Source: Rehmannia glutinosa
Lineage: Eukaryota; Streptophyta; Magnoliopsida; Lamiales; Orobanchaceae
Length of the DNA stretch: 64,000 nt
Assembly (NCBI GenBank): GCA_016081115.2
Contig: JABTTQ020001487.1
Location: forward strand, 434,001 to 498,000
Direction of reading: 5' to 3'
The notes beneath the pieces were generated by a model, which searched no databases, was not told the DNA's origin, and saw only the letters and a list, made by a program, of their open reading frames with translations. Made by a program: the position numbers and the translations under genes. Each line of letters opens with the position of its first letter. Within the stretch, counting starts at the first letter, position 1. This document shows positions 9,747 through 21,950 of this stretch, one piece after another.

Positions 9747-10860
9747 TTATTGATAGTACCTTTTCAGGTATGATACATTCCATGGATGCATAAATTTTTC
9801 TCCACTCAAATATTCTAGCTCGTACGCCCCACCAGATAAGACGTTGCTGACCCGAAATGGGCCCTCCCAGGTTGGCTTCAATGGACTGGGTTCAACACTC
9901 GTTATCTTTTTCAACACAAGATCGCCGACCTGAAATCTCCTTTCTTTTACTTTTGAATTGTAGTACCTCTCACTCCTTTGTTTATACATGACATTTTTCA
10001 TCTCAGCACTATACCTTTTTTCTCAAGCAGATCTAGCTCGGCTCGGAGCGCAGCCTCATTGCCGTCTTCGGAAAAATTTGCAATTCTGAAGGTAGGGGTT
10101 CCAATCTCAACAGGAATCACCGCCTCGGTTCCATAAGCCAAATAAAAAGGTGTTTCTCTAGTGGCCGCTCTATGCGTCGTTCTGTATGACCACAGTACAT
10201 CGAGTAATTCCTCCGGCCAATTACCTTTAGACTCTTCCAATGTCGCCTTCAAGGTATGCTTAAGTATTTTATTAACGGCCTCAACTTGTGCATTCGACTG
10301 GGATGGTATGGAGTCGAGAAGTGGTTTTTAATGTGGAAACCTTCACAAAAATTTCGAAACCTCGGGTTATCGAATTGTTTCCCATTGTCTGTAACAATCG
10401 AATGCGGTATCCCGAATCTATAAATAATGGATTTCCATACAAAACTCACAATCTTTTCCCCATCTATTTTTGCCAGAGGCTCCGCCTCGGCCCATTTTGT
10501 GAAATAATCCACCGCCACAATGGCATATTTGACGCCCCCTTTGCTAGTGGGGAGTGGTCCGATAAGGTCCATTCCCCATTTGGCAAACGGCCATGGGCTA
10601 AATATGGAGTTAAGTTGCTCAGGATGATATCTGACCTGCGGCGCGAATCTTTGGCACTTCTCGCATCTCTTGACGAGATCGGTTGCATCCTTTCTTAGGG
10701 ATGGCCAGTAGTATCCTCGCCGTATTAATTTATAGGCTAATGTCTGGCCCCCGGCGTGGTTTCTGCATATTCCCTCGTGAACCTCTCGAAGTGCATAATC
10801 CGCATCTGTCTCGGAAAGGCACCAAAGAAGTGGGACGGAGTATCCTCATTTGTATAGGAC
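9747..10860 (-). pseudogene. Tat integrase
   Basis: The enzyme inserts element cDNA into host DNA. Reading from 10860 down, the HHCC zinc domain shows HEGIC, NHAGGQ and CEKCQ. The catalytic core follows with MDLIGPLPTSKGG, DYFTKWAEAE and TDNGKQFD. A one-base slip near 10297 precedes the last part of the core (SQSNAQVEAVNKIL), and then SYRTTHRAATRETP. The C-terminal domain (RRFQVGDLVLKK, WEGPFRV) runs to 9747. An in-frame stop near the start (YK*GYS, about 10845) and frame changes near 10250 and 10000 break the reading frame. Confidence 0.85.
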
Positions 10861-11480
10861 GCCGTCCACTATTGTGAAACGAGCCGCTTGGGTTCGTAGT
10901 GTTCTGGCTTCAGCTTTATTTTCAGGTTGAACTCCTTTTTCTAAATACTTAATGATTGGGGTCATCCAGGTCTGCTCGTCGGTTTCAATTGCATATATCT
11001 TCTTTGCGCCAAGTGACGGGGCAGACAGTTGTGTGACAGTGACATCCGCAATGGCATCCGTCCCTGGGCTGGAACCGAGTTGAGCTAAGGAATTTGCCTG
11101 CATGTTCTCGGCTCGGGACACATGTAAGACTTTTGTCTTAAAGTGTAACAATCTCTTCTTGACCAAGTCCAAATATTGTGCGATTTTTTGCTCTTTCGCT
11201 TCATACTCACCATTGATTTGATGAACGACCAGCTGAGAATCACTGTGTACCAATAGTTGTTTTAGGCCCATTGAAGCTGCCATATCTAGGCCGCGAGTAA
11301 GTGCCTCGTATTCGGCCGTTGTTCATTGTAGGAATCAAATCGCACGGCCGAAAGCAAAGCAGCATTTCGATTTGGATCGATTATCAAGATTCCGCCGCCG
11401 CTCGGCTGCGGTGGAGGAGCCATCAACGAACAATTTCCATTCTTGGTCTTCCATAACTTCCAATCGTATGGAAGGTGTGA
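10861..11480 (-). pseudogene. Tat archaeal-type RNase H (second RNase H)
   Basis: Downstream of the Gypsy RNase H is a second RNase H: KLFVDGSS, a GGG-containing strand, NTRH/EYEAL-like residues near the break, then LLVHSDSQLVVHQINGEYEA and VSRAENMQANSLAQLG. This acidic-residue pattern is the archaeal-like RNase H gained by plant Tat elements. It degrades the RNA strand during reverse transcription. Frameshifts at about 11415 and 11330 split the domain. Confidence 0.75.
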
Positions 11481-12720
11481 ATTCGACCACAAAGTCGGCT
11501 AAAGCCTGTCCTTTTATTGCTGTATGTGGTTTATATAGAATATCAAACTGACTGAGCTCGATGGCCCACTTGATCATCCGACCAGAAGTATCGGGTCGGT
11601 GTAGTACCTGCTTCAGTGGGTAGTTCGTCAAGACTATAATCTTGTGCTCTAGAAAATATGGACGGAGTTTCCGCGCCGCAGTGATTAATGAATAAGCCAA
11701 CTTTTCCATTGGCGGATAGCGGAGCTCGGCGTCATGTAATGCTTGGTTGGTGTAATAGACCGGATGTTGAATAGAACCATCTAGCCTGATTAACACCAAG
11801 CTGATGGCGTATTCGGATACCGCCAGGTACAAATACAAGTTCTCCCCTTGGGTAGATTTTTGCAATATAGGAATTGAAGAGAGGTGCTGTTTGAGGGATT
11901 CAAAGGCAGCCTGTGCTTGCTCGGTCCACTCAAAATTTTTGTTCTTTTTTATAATTTTGAAGAAAGGTTTACACTTATCTGTGGATCGCGAAACAAATCG
12001 GTTAAGGGCGGCCAATCGGCCTGTTAGGCTTTGTACCCTTTTTACAGAGTTCGGGGGTTCGAGATCGATAATGGCTTTTATTTGTCTGGGTTAGCTTCGA
12101 TTCCCCTTTGGCTGACCATATACCCCAAAAATTTACCCGAGTCGACCCCAAATGTACACTTTCTCGGGTTTAACATCATCATGTACTCTCTCAAAACAGC
12201 AAACATTTTATTAAGATCGTTTAGATGATCAGATATATACAGTGATTTCACCAGCATGTAATCTACGTAAACTTCCATAGTACGACCTATCATTTTCTCA
12301 AACATCTTATTTACTAACCTTTGGTAGGTCGCACCAGCATTCTTCAACCCGAAGGGCATCATCTTATAACAGTAAATTCCACGAACAGAGAAAAATGATG
12401 TATTTTCTTCGTCATCTGGGTGCATTCGTATTTGGTTGTAACCTGAGTATGCATCCATGAAGCTCATCAGCTCGTGTCCCGCCGTGGCATCTACCATATA
12501 GTCAATGTTGGGTAATGGATAACTGTCCTTAGGGCATGCTTTATTCAGGTCGGTGAAATCCACGCATAGGCGCCACTGGCCATTGCTTTTCTTTACCAAA
12601 ACAGGATTGGCAACCCATCGGGGATAGAGGGCTTCTAGGATAAATTGATTATCTAGCAACTTGTTAACCTCGGCCTAGAGTGCAACTTGCCTGTCGGGGC
12701 CGAGTTTGCGTCTTTTCTGG
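11481..12720 (-). pseudogene. Tat reverse transcriptase and Gypsy RNase H
   Basis: RT motifs are clear: WRLCVDFTDLNKACPKD, SFMDAYSGYNQI, MPFGLKNAGATYQ and the active-site strand. That strand reads EVYVDYMLVKS instead of the usual YVDD, so one catalytic aspartate is replaced by tyrosine. A TAG at about 12675 replaces the Glu of an ALEAEVNKL motif. A one-base loss after NPDK (about 12078) shifts into the RNase H block (FEWTEQAQAAFESLK, HPVYYTNQALHDAE, YPLKQVLHRPD). The relative at 22463-23270 keeps the intact YVDD and the Glu codon. Confidence 0.88.
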
Positions 12721-13730
12721 ATAACTGGGCGGAACGTTAGATCGATATTAAGGCGGTGGCATGCATGCTTGGGGTCAATTCCGGGCATGTCTGCATGAGT
12801 CCACGCAAAGACGTCGAGATTATTTTCCAAAAACTTAATCAATTCTGTTCGATATGGTTCTGGGAGGTCATGGCCAATACGTAATTGACGCTCCTCGCTC
12901 GGCCTTCCAATATTGATCGTATCGACCTGCTCCACTGGTTCCGCCCTTTTTCTTTTCTTGCTCTGCTCTTCCTTTCTCTGCAGGGGCAACTCGTCTTCAT
13001 CGGTCGGCTCATTCTTGGTTACCGGCTCGCCTTTCGTTGTTGGTACATCTCTCGGCTCTATCTTCCTTCCTTGTTCCTCCATCATCGGTTCCTTCCCAGG
13101 TCGACGACTTGGATTATTCTCTTGAACCATTATCACCTCCCATTCGGGCTTCTCTTTTGTCTGGGGATCGCCTTTCGTGGTCCCATTGTTTTCTCCTCGT
13201 TCCATCACATTAATCTCCACCGGTCGGAGTTTGAGGTAGCATTCTCGTGACTCCCTTTGATTCCCCTTATGTATGGCCTCGCCATCAGATGTTGGGAATT
13301 TAATACAAAAATGATATATTGAAACGGCTGCTTTTATATGATAAAGCAATGGCCTCCCAATAATAGCGTTGTACTCTGAATCGGTGTTGATTATTTTAAA
13401 CGTTGTCATGACGGTCCGTTTATGCGACCATTGTCCCATTTGGATGGGCAAGTCAACTTCTTCGAGCGGGACTATTCTTCCTCCTCCAAACCCCAGAATG
13501 TTGTCGTTGCATGGACGGATATAGTTATCGTCCACGTTCAATCTTCGAAAGGCTCGGACGTAAATGACCGATGAGTAGCTTCCAGAGTCGATCAAAATTC
13601 TATGAACGGGAATACCCAAAATCGGTGCAGTAATGACCAGGGGGTCAGAATGAGGGTGGACCACCTGGTCGGCATCCACATCCGAGAACACAAAATGGCC
13701 AGTGGGTTGGCCTTCCTTGATTTCCGCCAC
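12721..13730 (-). pseudogene. Tat aspartic protease and linker
   Basis: The protease signature is HRILIDSGSYSSVIYV, followed by GFGGGRIVPLEEV and NAIIGRPLL, typical of retropepsins that cut the Gag-Pol polyprotein. A long charged linker (many Glu, Lys, Pro) runs from it to the start of RT (LPEPYRTELIKFL). The block is open through 12675 and joins RT at the TAG stop. Confidence 0.82.
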
Positions 13731-15503
13731 CCGAACTTGCCTTTCAGCGTGGGCGGCCTGTCTGACATCAGCCTTTCTTTTTCTGTTGGAGCGGCTATCT
13801 TCGGCTGTGTTTTAGTGTTGATTCGATTCACACTCGACATCATGAGGATCTCCCTACCCTGGTTCTCGGCCGGTGGTGGCGGCAGGAGAGCTGGATTGGC
13901 TACGCGCTCCGGATTGACACCTTGAGTCAGTGCCGGTGGGGGCGGTAGTTCATGAACGTATCTTTTGAGACTGCCTTGCCGAACAATACGCATAATTTCT
14001 CTGATTAGATCTCGGCACTCATCGGTATCGTGGCCTATTGATTTATGATAGGCATAATATCGACGTAAATCTAATTTTGTCGGCTCAACCTTCAAAGGCC
14101 GAGCCGGAGGTAATAAATTCAGACCCTGTACTTCATTCCATATGGCTGATGGAGTGTGGGTCAAAGTACTCCTCAGCGCGGCAACTTTGGCTCGTGCTTC
14201 TTGGCGAGCCTTAAATCCGGTGGTCGGGTTTTCTGAGAATGGTCTAAATCCTGACCCCGGCCCAATTGCTGATTCCTTCTTTCCGTCCTTTCTCACGCCC
14301 TCTGGCTGGTACTCGGGGCGCTTACTTGCCATGGCTTCTTCCGCGCAAATACGGCGTTCCGCGCGGACCAAAAATTCTTGGTACGAGGTCGCCCCCGATT
14401 CATGGATAGAGTAGTTAAACCAAGTTTCGGGGGCAAGGCCAGCCATGGCTGCAATTAAAATGGCGTCATCCGACACTAGTTCCATCTCTCGAACTTGCTT
14501 ATTGAACTGAGAGATATAGTTTTTCAGGGGCTCGTTCTTCCCTTGTTTGATGTTCACGAGGGAATCCTTAGGTGTGGCTCGGACCTTGGAAGTCAAGAAG
14601 TGCGTCGTAAAGGTGGAGGCCAGATCCCTCCATGCCCGAATGGACCCCTGTGGTAGGGTCCTAAACCAACGATGGGCTCAGTCGCCCAGAGTCAATGGGA
14701 AGGCCCTGCAGAGGATGGCATCGCTAGGACTATACAGTTCCATCCATGCTAAGTACTTGTGGACGTGAGTGGTCGGGTCGGTTTCAACTTTGGCGGTAAT
14801 GGGGTCGCCAGGATACCAGGGGAAAACAGCGACACAACAGCTGGTTGATTCATTGCTTGGGGCGGCCTCCGAGACTGTTCGCCTTCTGGACCGCCTTCCA
14901 ATTCATTCAAACGACGGCGAAGGCGCTGGATCTCTACATCCCATTCCTGCCATAGGTTGGGGCTTGGACCTGGTTGACCCTAAGCGGCTCCCGATCATCC
15001 GGAAATCGGAGTCGGGAACTTATAGATCGAGTCGGGCGTAAAGGATCAACTCCCAGTCGTCCGGCGAATACTGAGTGGGCATGTCGATGGCGTGTTGGCT
15101 CCGGTAGTGACTCCGCTGCACGGCTTTGCTCTTCATCATCCTCACGCGGCCGCCGTCTATCACGACGGACACGCTGTTCATTACCTGAACTAGCCTCTTG
15201 GGCTTCATTATGAGGAAGCCCTAGGACTTGAGGATTAATATTAATGTTCAGTTGTGGGTTGAGTGGGTTAGTATTTGCAAGGAGTGGAGGAGGTGCTTGA
15301 GAGTTAGTGGTGGCAAGTGTTTGTGATATGAGTTGGTTCATTTGTTGTACAAAAGTTGGGTTAGCAATTAGCTGAGCAAAAGGAAAGAAAGTGATGCTCC
15401 CTGCTTCTGTCTGGAGCATATTTTGACCATTAGTAGTCTGGCCAGTTTGGTTATTAGGGTGCTGCTCTTCAGTCAAACGAGCATTTCTTGACAGTTGACT
15501 CAT
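13731..15503 (-). pseudogene. Tat gag
   Basis: The start is probably the ATG at 15503 (MSQLSRNARLTEEQ), 112 bp inside the 5' LTR end. An Asn/Gln-rich N terminus is followed by an Arg-rich stretch, then the retrotransposon gag capsid segment (TSKVRATPKDSLVNIKQGK, YISQFNKQVREMELVSDDA). The C-terminal region shows YYAYHKSIGHDTDECRDL, a zinc-knuckle-like H/C pattern. A frameshift near 14934 and further breaks to 14596 split it. The copy at 20405-21950 is closely similar. Confidence 0.82.
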
Positions 15504-15593
15504 TTTGTCTTACTACGAAAAGGATAAGTGTTGAACTTTACCTGATTTTCACTTAACTTGTTTTTGCCTGGAATTCTGATTGGACCAATACGG

Positions 15594-15611
15594 GCCCTCC
15601 TTCTAGCGCCA
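15594..15611 (-). promoter_or_regulatory. Primer binding site of the Tat element
   Basis: On the - strand, three bases after the 5' LTR, the sequence reads TGGCGCTAGAAGGAGGGC. It starts with the TGG that pairs with the CCA end of a tRNA. I do not assign the tRNA. Confidence 0.6.
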
Positions 15612-15614
15612 ATT

Positions 15615-16260
15615 TGTTGACGTGCGTTTTGGTCAACAAACAAAATATATAAGAAATTTAACACGTGGAAATATAAGTATGCATAATACGCGTTTATTTA
15701 TGGCTAATTCTGCCTTTTTTACGTAATGCCGAGCCAAATTATTGGGGTCGGTCTTTCTTACAATCTCACGTTTACAGGTCTTTTTTCTCTGTATTTTTCT
15801 CTCTCTCTTTTCCTCTTAAAATGATGATCTTTATACCTCTCGAGTAAGTGGGTTTTCAACAGTCATCTTTGCACTAATCAATCACTAATCAGTAAAATAA
15901 TTAAAAAAGGATACATGTCCCTCTCTAATCGTGCATGTCAGCCAACTCTTGCCACTTGGTGACTCATCTCTATAACTTTCTGACATGTGGCAGTTTCTGA
16001 TACCAATAAGCACTAAGCATGGGCAAGTATGGGCAAATGGTTATTTTTGTGAATCTGTCGCGCATGCGTTTCCCGCCGAAATTTGGGCTCAGGGGTCGGG
16101 GCTTGGTAGTCATGCTGTGGTTGGGCTCGGTAGCGGGCGAGCCGTATTCATGACGTGTCACCGCACACCGTTACTGACATCACCTGTAGGCCGTCCACTC
16201 GGATGTGTGCTAGGTTGATGGCGTGGATTAATTTCTTCCAGCTCGGCTCGGGCGTCATCA
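15615..16260 (-). repeat. 5' LTR of the Tat element
   Basis: It matches 5054-5698 over its whole length, with TG...CA ends. CCTGA at 16261-16265 completes the target duplication. Confidence 0.9.
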
Positions 16261-16441
16261 CCTGAAATGTCATTTCCGCCCCAAGGTGAAAAATTTAAAA
16301 GAAAGATTATTAGTGAAAAAATAAGAAAACAACTTCAGATAAAAGGAGACAGCATAATTACAAGCAATGTTATTCTTGCAGTCAAGCTTTATTATCCGTC
16401 AACCTAACACAAATAAAATTCCATCGGCTGATATATATAGT

Positions 16442-16783
16442 TGTTGGGTGCGGAAGCTATGATAGACTTGAAAAACATGATTTTTTATTGATTGAAATTT
16501 TAGTTAAGTTTCTACAGCACACTCTTTGTTTTACAATTGGATTTTATTCACTTCACTCTTGATACTTCCAACTACATCAAGCCTCCTATTTATACAAGAC
16601 AACAGATTATTCTAGAGACAATGGAATTCAAAGAGATAGCCAAAAATGTAAAAACTATTTCCTAGTTTCCAAGACTTTATTTCATTTTCAAGGTCTTGAC
16701 TTCATCTTCCAAAGTTTAAATATTTGACTCCATTATTTCAATGCTTCATCCTAAGAGTCAAGATTGCAAATTACCATTTGCCA
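16442..16783 (-). repeat. 3' LTR of the Copia element
   Basis: A 342-bp LTR starting TGTTGGGTGCGGAAGC. It matches 32941-33227 plus 33866-33893, i.e. the right LTR once the hAT insertion is removed. Confidence 0.85.
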
Positions 16784-16849
16784 CCACCTCTTAATTTGTA
16801 ATCTTGAGTTTGCTTCTTGAACTTTTCAAACTTGTCACTTGGAATAGCC

Positions 16850-17296
16850 TTTGTCATAATATCTACTGTTGATCATTGGTATTGATGAACTCCATGCAAA
16901 TTTCTTCTTGATTCACCTATTCCCAAATGAAGTGATGTCTAAGCTCAATATGCTTGGACATTGCACGAAAGACTAGATTTTTTGTCATTGCAATTGCAGA
17001 CATATTATCACAATGAATTGTGGTCGGCTTATCTAGCTCAACCTTCAAATCTTTCAAAATTCTTCTTACCAAATTGCTTCGCAAGTTGCATCGGTAGCTG
17101 CTAAGTATTCAACTCTAGCTGATGATAGATCTACAGATTTTTGCTTCTTTGAGCTCCAAGAGATAACATTTGTTCCAAGACAAAAAATATAGACGGAAGT
17201 GCTTTTCCTGTCATCAACCGATCCGGCCCAATCATTATTTGTATAGCCAACAAGCTTGCAATTGTTTTCTTTTTTAAATTCAATGTTTTGATTCAT
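16850..17296 (-). pseudogene. Copia RNase H (3' end of pol)
   Basis: The - strand reads CKLVGYTNNDWAGSVDDRKS, then NVISWSSKKQKSVDLSS and EYLAATDATCEAIW. These are the conserved Copia RNase H motifs (normally D-DWAGD--DRKSTSG and SSKKQ-VALSSAEAEY). The usual E of AEAEY is changed (ARVEY). Further down, IHCDN-like and KHIELRHHFI-like residues continue with stops. The N-terminal continuation lies across the Athila insertion at 29099. Confidence 0.85.
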
Positions 17297-17301
17297 AGTA
17301 C

Positions 17302-18719
17302 TGATTGACATGTGTTTTGCATGTATTTTGGGCTTAATTTTGGCTAGAATGTGTTGCTATGCATGCATTACATGAGTAAATATGGCTTTATTTCTGTTTT
17401 GTGGTAAAGGTATTACACTTTGCTTGTTTTGTAGGAATTTGTTGATAATTGTAGCATTTTGGCAACAATTCGGAGCATTGCGATAAAGAACCGCCAATAC
17501 TTGACGTAATGTACGAAGTTTGGAGTTGAATCGGGAAGAAGTCAGACAAACCGGGCAAGAAACGACAGAAAACGAACTGATATCAAGCTTAGCAGGAGCG
17601 CACGGGCATGGCGTGCGTCCCTAGCACGGCCCGTGCGCTAACACAAGGCCAGTTCTCAAGTTTCGACTACACGCACGGGCTAGGCGTGCGCTAGGCGCAC
17701 GGCCCGTGCGCCTGTGCAGGAAAACAGAGTCTGACACGGTTTAAACTAAATTTTCGACCCGAACGAAGTACAAATAGAGACGGGGCGGCCACAAACAAGG
17801 ACAAGCTGATTTTTGCCCTAGAAAATAGAGAAAATAGCAACTCTCCACCGGAGAATTGGAGAGATCCATCAAGACCGCAACAACACCTTCGAGGATTGAA
17901 GATAGATCGAGAGATCGTCAACATCCTCGAGTTCACTCATTCCATAGTATTTTTTATTTTCAATTAGTTAGACATGAACATGAATAATTTGTCTATGGAT
18001 TATTTATTTTCTATGTCTAGCTAAACTTCTTGTGATTCCCGGGTTTGGGAGTAGGTTAATGGATACTTTTATTTGATGATTAATTGCAATTGAAGTTAAT
18101 GTTTTTCAACCATATTCAAGTACTTTGCTTTAGTTCTTGTTTTATCAAAACACGATTGGTTTAACTTGTTTGATGTATTGATTCATAATTCTAACCGATG
18201 AGTTTCAATACTAGATCTATGAGTACTTGACATGAATATATTCTTGCATGATTGAGAAGTCTGTGAATATTCGTGAGGATTTATAATCTTTTGAGCTTTT
18301 GGGAGTTGGATATCTCATGTTGAGTAGAGATGCTAGCATAGATATTCCAATCAATGCTTTTACATGCATCTCGAGAGAGAGGGTAAATTACTTTTGTGAT
18401 TGTTCTATATGGAAGAATACGTTTAACTTTGGTTTGATTAATCTGATAAAAAAAGGGGATATTAACTGAAACCATAACCCAGGAATCCATTCATCTACTT
18501 GATCTTTTAATCAACTCTTTGCTTTGTTTCTTTTAGGATAAATTTCTGTTTTAGTTTATAAAACCAATTCACTCACTTTCGATCGTGTAGATAAAAATAA
18601 GGTTATTATAATCCATTACTTAGTACATTAATTTATTAGTACCTGTGGATTTGACCTTCCTAACCCTATTCTATAAACTGCACCGTACACTTGCGGTGAA
18701 GCTAAAAATAAGGCGAACA
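17302..18719 (+). repeat. 5' LTR of Athila-1
   Basis: It starts TGATTGACATG and ends GCGAACA. A cluster of GC-rich palindromes (GCACGGCCCGTGCGC and variants, about 17595-17715) lies about 55 bp before a weak TATA-like ACAAATAGAG at 17769. The rest is AT-rich leader. The open frames in it are short and shared with the other LTR only as LTR sequence. Confidence 0.88.
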
Positions 18720-18720
18720 A

Positions 18721-18741
18721 GTTTTTGGCGCCGTTGCCGGG
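18721..18741 (+). promoter_or_regulatory. Primer binding site of Athila-1
   Basis: TTTTTGGCGCCGTTGCCGGG lies directly after the LTR. This TGGCGCC-GTTGCCGGGG motif is the usual Athila-type primer site. Confidence 0.85.
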
Positions 18742-18883
18742 GACTAATTAAATTTTTAGTACTAATATTGCGATAAATAGAATTATTTTTAATTTAGACA
18801 TTTGTTCTTTTCTTTTTTATTTTGTTGTTTAATTTTACTTCTATTGTGTTTGACTTGTTTTCTTTAGTTGGTTCAGGTAGTGC

Positions 18884-20372
18884 ATGAACACTCGCTCGAA
18901 GCAAGGAGAATTGGCACCGTTCATACCAGAGGTTGAGGCTTTTGCTAGGCGAATTAGTGCGGCTACTAAACGCGCAGAAAAACATCAAGAACAAGCTATG
19001 GCAGATGTAGAAGATAACAACAAAGGCAATAACGGGGTCGACAACGGAGGTAACAACCGGGCCAACAGGGTCAACATCGAGTTACCAGTACCAGAGGTTC
19101 CTGCAGTTCTGGCAGTCCAGCAGCAAGCGATTCGTGATTACTTTTGCCCACACACCAATCGCAACTATGGTGGAATTGCCAATGTCCAAATCAATGCGAA
19201 TAACTTTAAGCTGAAGCCAGCACTGATCTCGATGGTGCAGCAGAATCAGTTTGGGGGTTCCTGTCTTAGGATCCCAATTCTCATCTTGCGAACTTCATAC
19301 AGATTTGCAATACAATCAAGATTAATGGGGTGACTGATGATGCTATACGTCTTCGGTTATTCCCTTTCTCTTTAAGGGATAAGGCTAGGAACTGGCTAGG
19401 CACCCTAACTCAGGGGAGTGTGAACAATTGGAATGAGTTGAGTCAGAGATTTTTGTTTAAATACTTCCCACCAAGTAAGACACTACAGCTCAAAAGTGAG
19501 AACACTCAATTCAGGCAGTTTGACTCTGAGCCCTTGTATGAGGCCTGGGAGAGATTTGGGGATTTATTGAGGAGGTGCCCGCAACATGGATTTCCTGAGG
19601 ATCAACAACTCTACTTCTTTTACAATGAGTTGATGGGACAAACTAGGCCGTTTGTAGATGCCGCAGCAGGAGGCGTTCTACTTGCAAGGTTCCCAGAGAA
19701 TGCATTCAACTTGTTGGAGGAGATGGCCATGAATAGCTATCAGTGGCCCTCCGAGAGGACTAATGTGAAAAGGGTAGCCGAGGTTACTGATTCGGACCCA
19801 ATTAAGGAGTTGACGCTCAGATGACTGTATTGACAAATCAATTGAGTGCATTGACAAACGCAAATGAAGGAAACGCGGGTGCAAGTAATGGGGGAGTTCC
19901 TCTAGATCTGATGGAGGAAGCAAATTATGTTAATAACCGGAATTTCAACAATTTTCGGAACAATCAGATTCCCACTCATTACCATCTGGGTTTGAGGAAC
20001 CACGAGAACTTCTCCTACGCAAACACGAAGAATGTGATGCAACCACCACCAGGGTTTGATGTGACAAACGGTGTCATAAATGTTGAGGCTAAGCCAACTA
20101 TGGAGGATATTTTCACCTTGTTTATGAGTGAGATGAGGAACAGATTCAATAAGGATGAGGCGAAGCTGGATAAAATCGAAAACCATGTCACACAATTGGC
20201 CAACACTATGGGGTCCCAAATGAAAAATCTTGAAACCCAAATTGGCCAATTAGCTACGATTATTGGTGGGCAGCATCAAAAAGGCTAATTTCCGAGCAAC
20301 ACTGAGGTAAACCCAAAGGAGCAGTGTAAAGCCATTCGTCTGAGAAGTGGAACGGAATACGAGGGCCGACCC
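18884..20372 (+). pseudogene. Athila-1 gag
   Basis: It starts at ATG 18884 (MNTRSKQGELAPF). Asn/Gly-rich residues lead to the Athila capsid region: AIRDYFCPH, NNFKLKPALISMVQQNQFGG, then after a frame slip near 19255 FSLRDKARNWLGTLTQGS, KYFPPSKTLQLKSE and EAWERFGDLLRRCPQHGFP. The C-terminal part (NNFRNNQIPTHYHLGLRNHE, ENFSYAN) ends in a coiled coil (KLDKIENHVTQLAN). A second slip occurs near 19822, and a TAA at about 20286 precedes PSNTEVNPKEQCKAIRLRSG. After EYEG the Tat fragment begins. It is closely similar in layout to the gag of Athila-2 (60199-63140). Confidence 0.87.
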
Positions 20373-20429
20373 CAAACGTACACTTTGCTCCCAAAAATTT
20401 ACCCTTAGTACATTAATATGAGGGGCCGA

Positions 20430-21950
20430 CCTCAACCCACAACTAAATGTTAATATTAATCCTCAAATTCCCGGGTTTCCTCATGACGAAGCCCAAGAAG
20501 CCAATTCAGGTAATGAACAACGTGTCCGTCGTGATAGAAGGCGGCCGCGAGAAGATGAGGAAGGGCAAAGTCATGTAGCAGAGTCACTACCGGAGCCAAC
20601 ACGACATCGCCATGCCCACTCAGTGTTCGTCGGACGACTGGGAGTTGATCCTTTTCGCCCAGCTCGATCGATAAGTTCCCGACTAAGGTTTCCGGATGAG
20701 CGGGAGCAGCTTAGGGTCAATCAGATCCAAGGCCCTACCCTATGGCAGGAACGGGATATAGAAATGCACCGCCTGCGCCGTCGCTTGAACGAATTGGAAG
20801 GCGGTCCGGAAGGCAAACAGTCTCGAAGACCGCCCCAAGCAATGAACCAACCAGCTGTCATGTCACCATTTTCTCATGGAATCCTGGCGACCCCATTACC
20901 GCCAAAGTTGAAAATCCCCCAGGTCGGTCTCTGCAATGGGGAAACCGACCCGACCACTCATGTCCACAAGTACTTAGCATGGATGGAACTATACAGTCCT
21001 AGTGATGCCATCCTCTGCAGGGCCTTCCCACTGACTCTGGGCGACCGAGCCCACCGTTGGTTTAGGACCCTACCACAAGGGTCCATTCAGGCATGGGGGG
21101 ATCTGGCCTCCGCCTTTACGACGCATTTCTTAACGTCCAAAGTCCGAGCCGCACCTAAAGACTCCCTCGTGAACATCAAACAAGGGAAGGACGAGGCCCT
21201 GAAAAGTTATATTTCTCGGTTCAACAAGCAAGTTCGAGAGATGGAACCGGTGTCGGATGACGCCATTTTAATCGCAGCCATGGCTGGACTTGCCCCTGAG
21301 ACTTAGTTTAACTACTCCATCCATGAATCGGGGGCGACCTCGTACCAAGAATATTTGGTCCGCGCGGAACGCCATATTTGCGCGGAAGAAGCCATGGCAA
21401 GTAACCGCCCCGAGCACCGGCCAGGGGGCGTGAGAAAGGACGGAAGGAAAGAACCAGCAGTTGGGCCGGGGTCGGGATTTAGACCGTTCTCGGAAAACCC
21501 AACCACCGGATTTAGGGCTCGCCAGGAAGCCCGAGCCGAAGTTGTCGCACTGAGGAGTACTTCGAGCCGATGAAATTAGATTCACGTTGATATTGTGCCT
21601 AACATAAATCAATAGGTCACGATACCGATGAGTGCCGAGATCTAATTAGAGAAATTATGCGGATTGTTCGGCAAGGCGGTCTTAAAAGATACGTTCATGA
21701 ACTACCGCCCCCACCGGCACTGGCTCAAGGTGTCAATCCGGAGTGCGTAACTAATCCAACTCTCCTGCCGCCACCATCTGCCGAAAACCAGGGTAGGGAG
21801 ATCCTCATGATGTCGAGTGTAAATCGAATCAATACTAACACAGCCGAGGATAGCCGCTCCAACAGAAAAAGAAAAGCTGATGTTAGACAGGTAGCCAACG
21901 CCGAAAGGCAAGTTCGGGTGGCGGAAAATCAAGGAAGGCCAACCCACCGG
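20430..21950 (+). pseudogene. Tat gag within the embedded fragment
   Basis: The frame begins mid-gag (NPQLN-like) and passes through TRHRHAHSVFVGRLGVDP, LTLGDRAHRWFRTLPQGS, LVNIKQGKDEALKSYISR and SDDAILIAAMAGLAPET. Position 21304-21306 is TAG where the relative encodes Trp. The frame then continues (FNYSIHESGATSYQEYLVRA). A deletion near 21570-21600 removes part of the sequence before the GHDTDECRDLI region. The N-terminal third of gag is absent. Confidence 0.82.

Larger units (their letters stand above)
5054..16260 (-). mobile_element. Tat-lineage Ty3/Gypsy retrotransposon, near full length
   Basis: Two near-identical LTRs (5054-5698 and 15615-16260) bound an 11.2-kb element flanked by the 5-bp duplication CCTGA (5049-5053 and 16261-16265). 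Coding order on the - strand is gag, protease, RT, RNase H, archaeal-type RNase H and integrase. The second RNase H and the antisense accessory gene between integrase and the 3' LTR are known marks of the plant Tat group. All proteins have stops or frameshifts, so the copy is non-autonomous despite very similar LTRs. A partial relative sits at 20405-23285. Confidence 0.92.
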
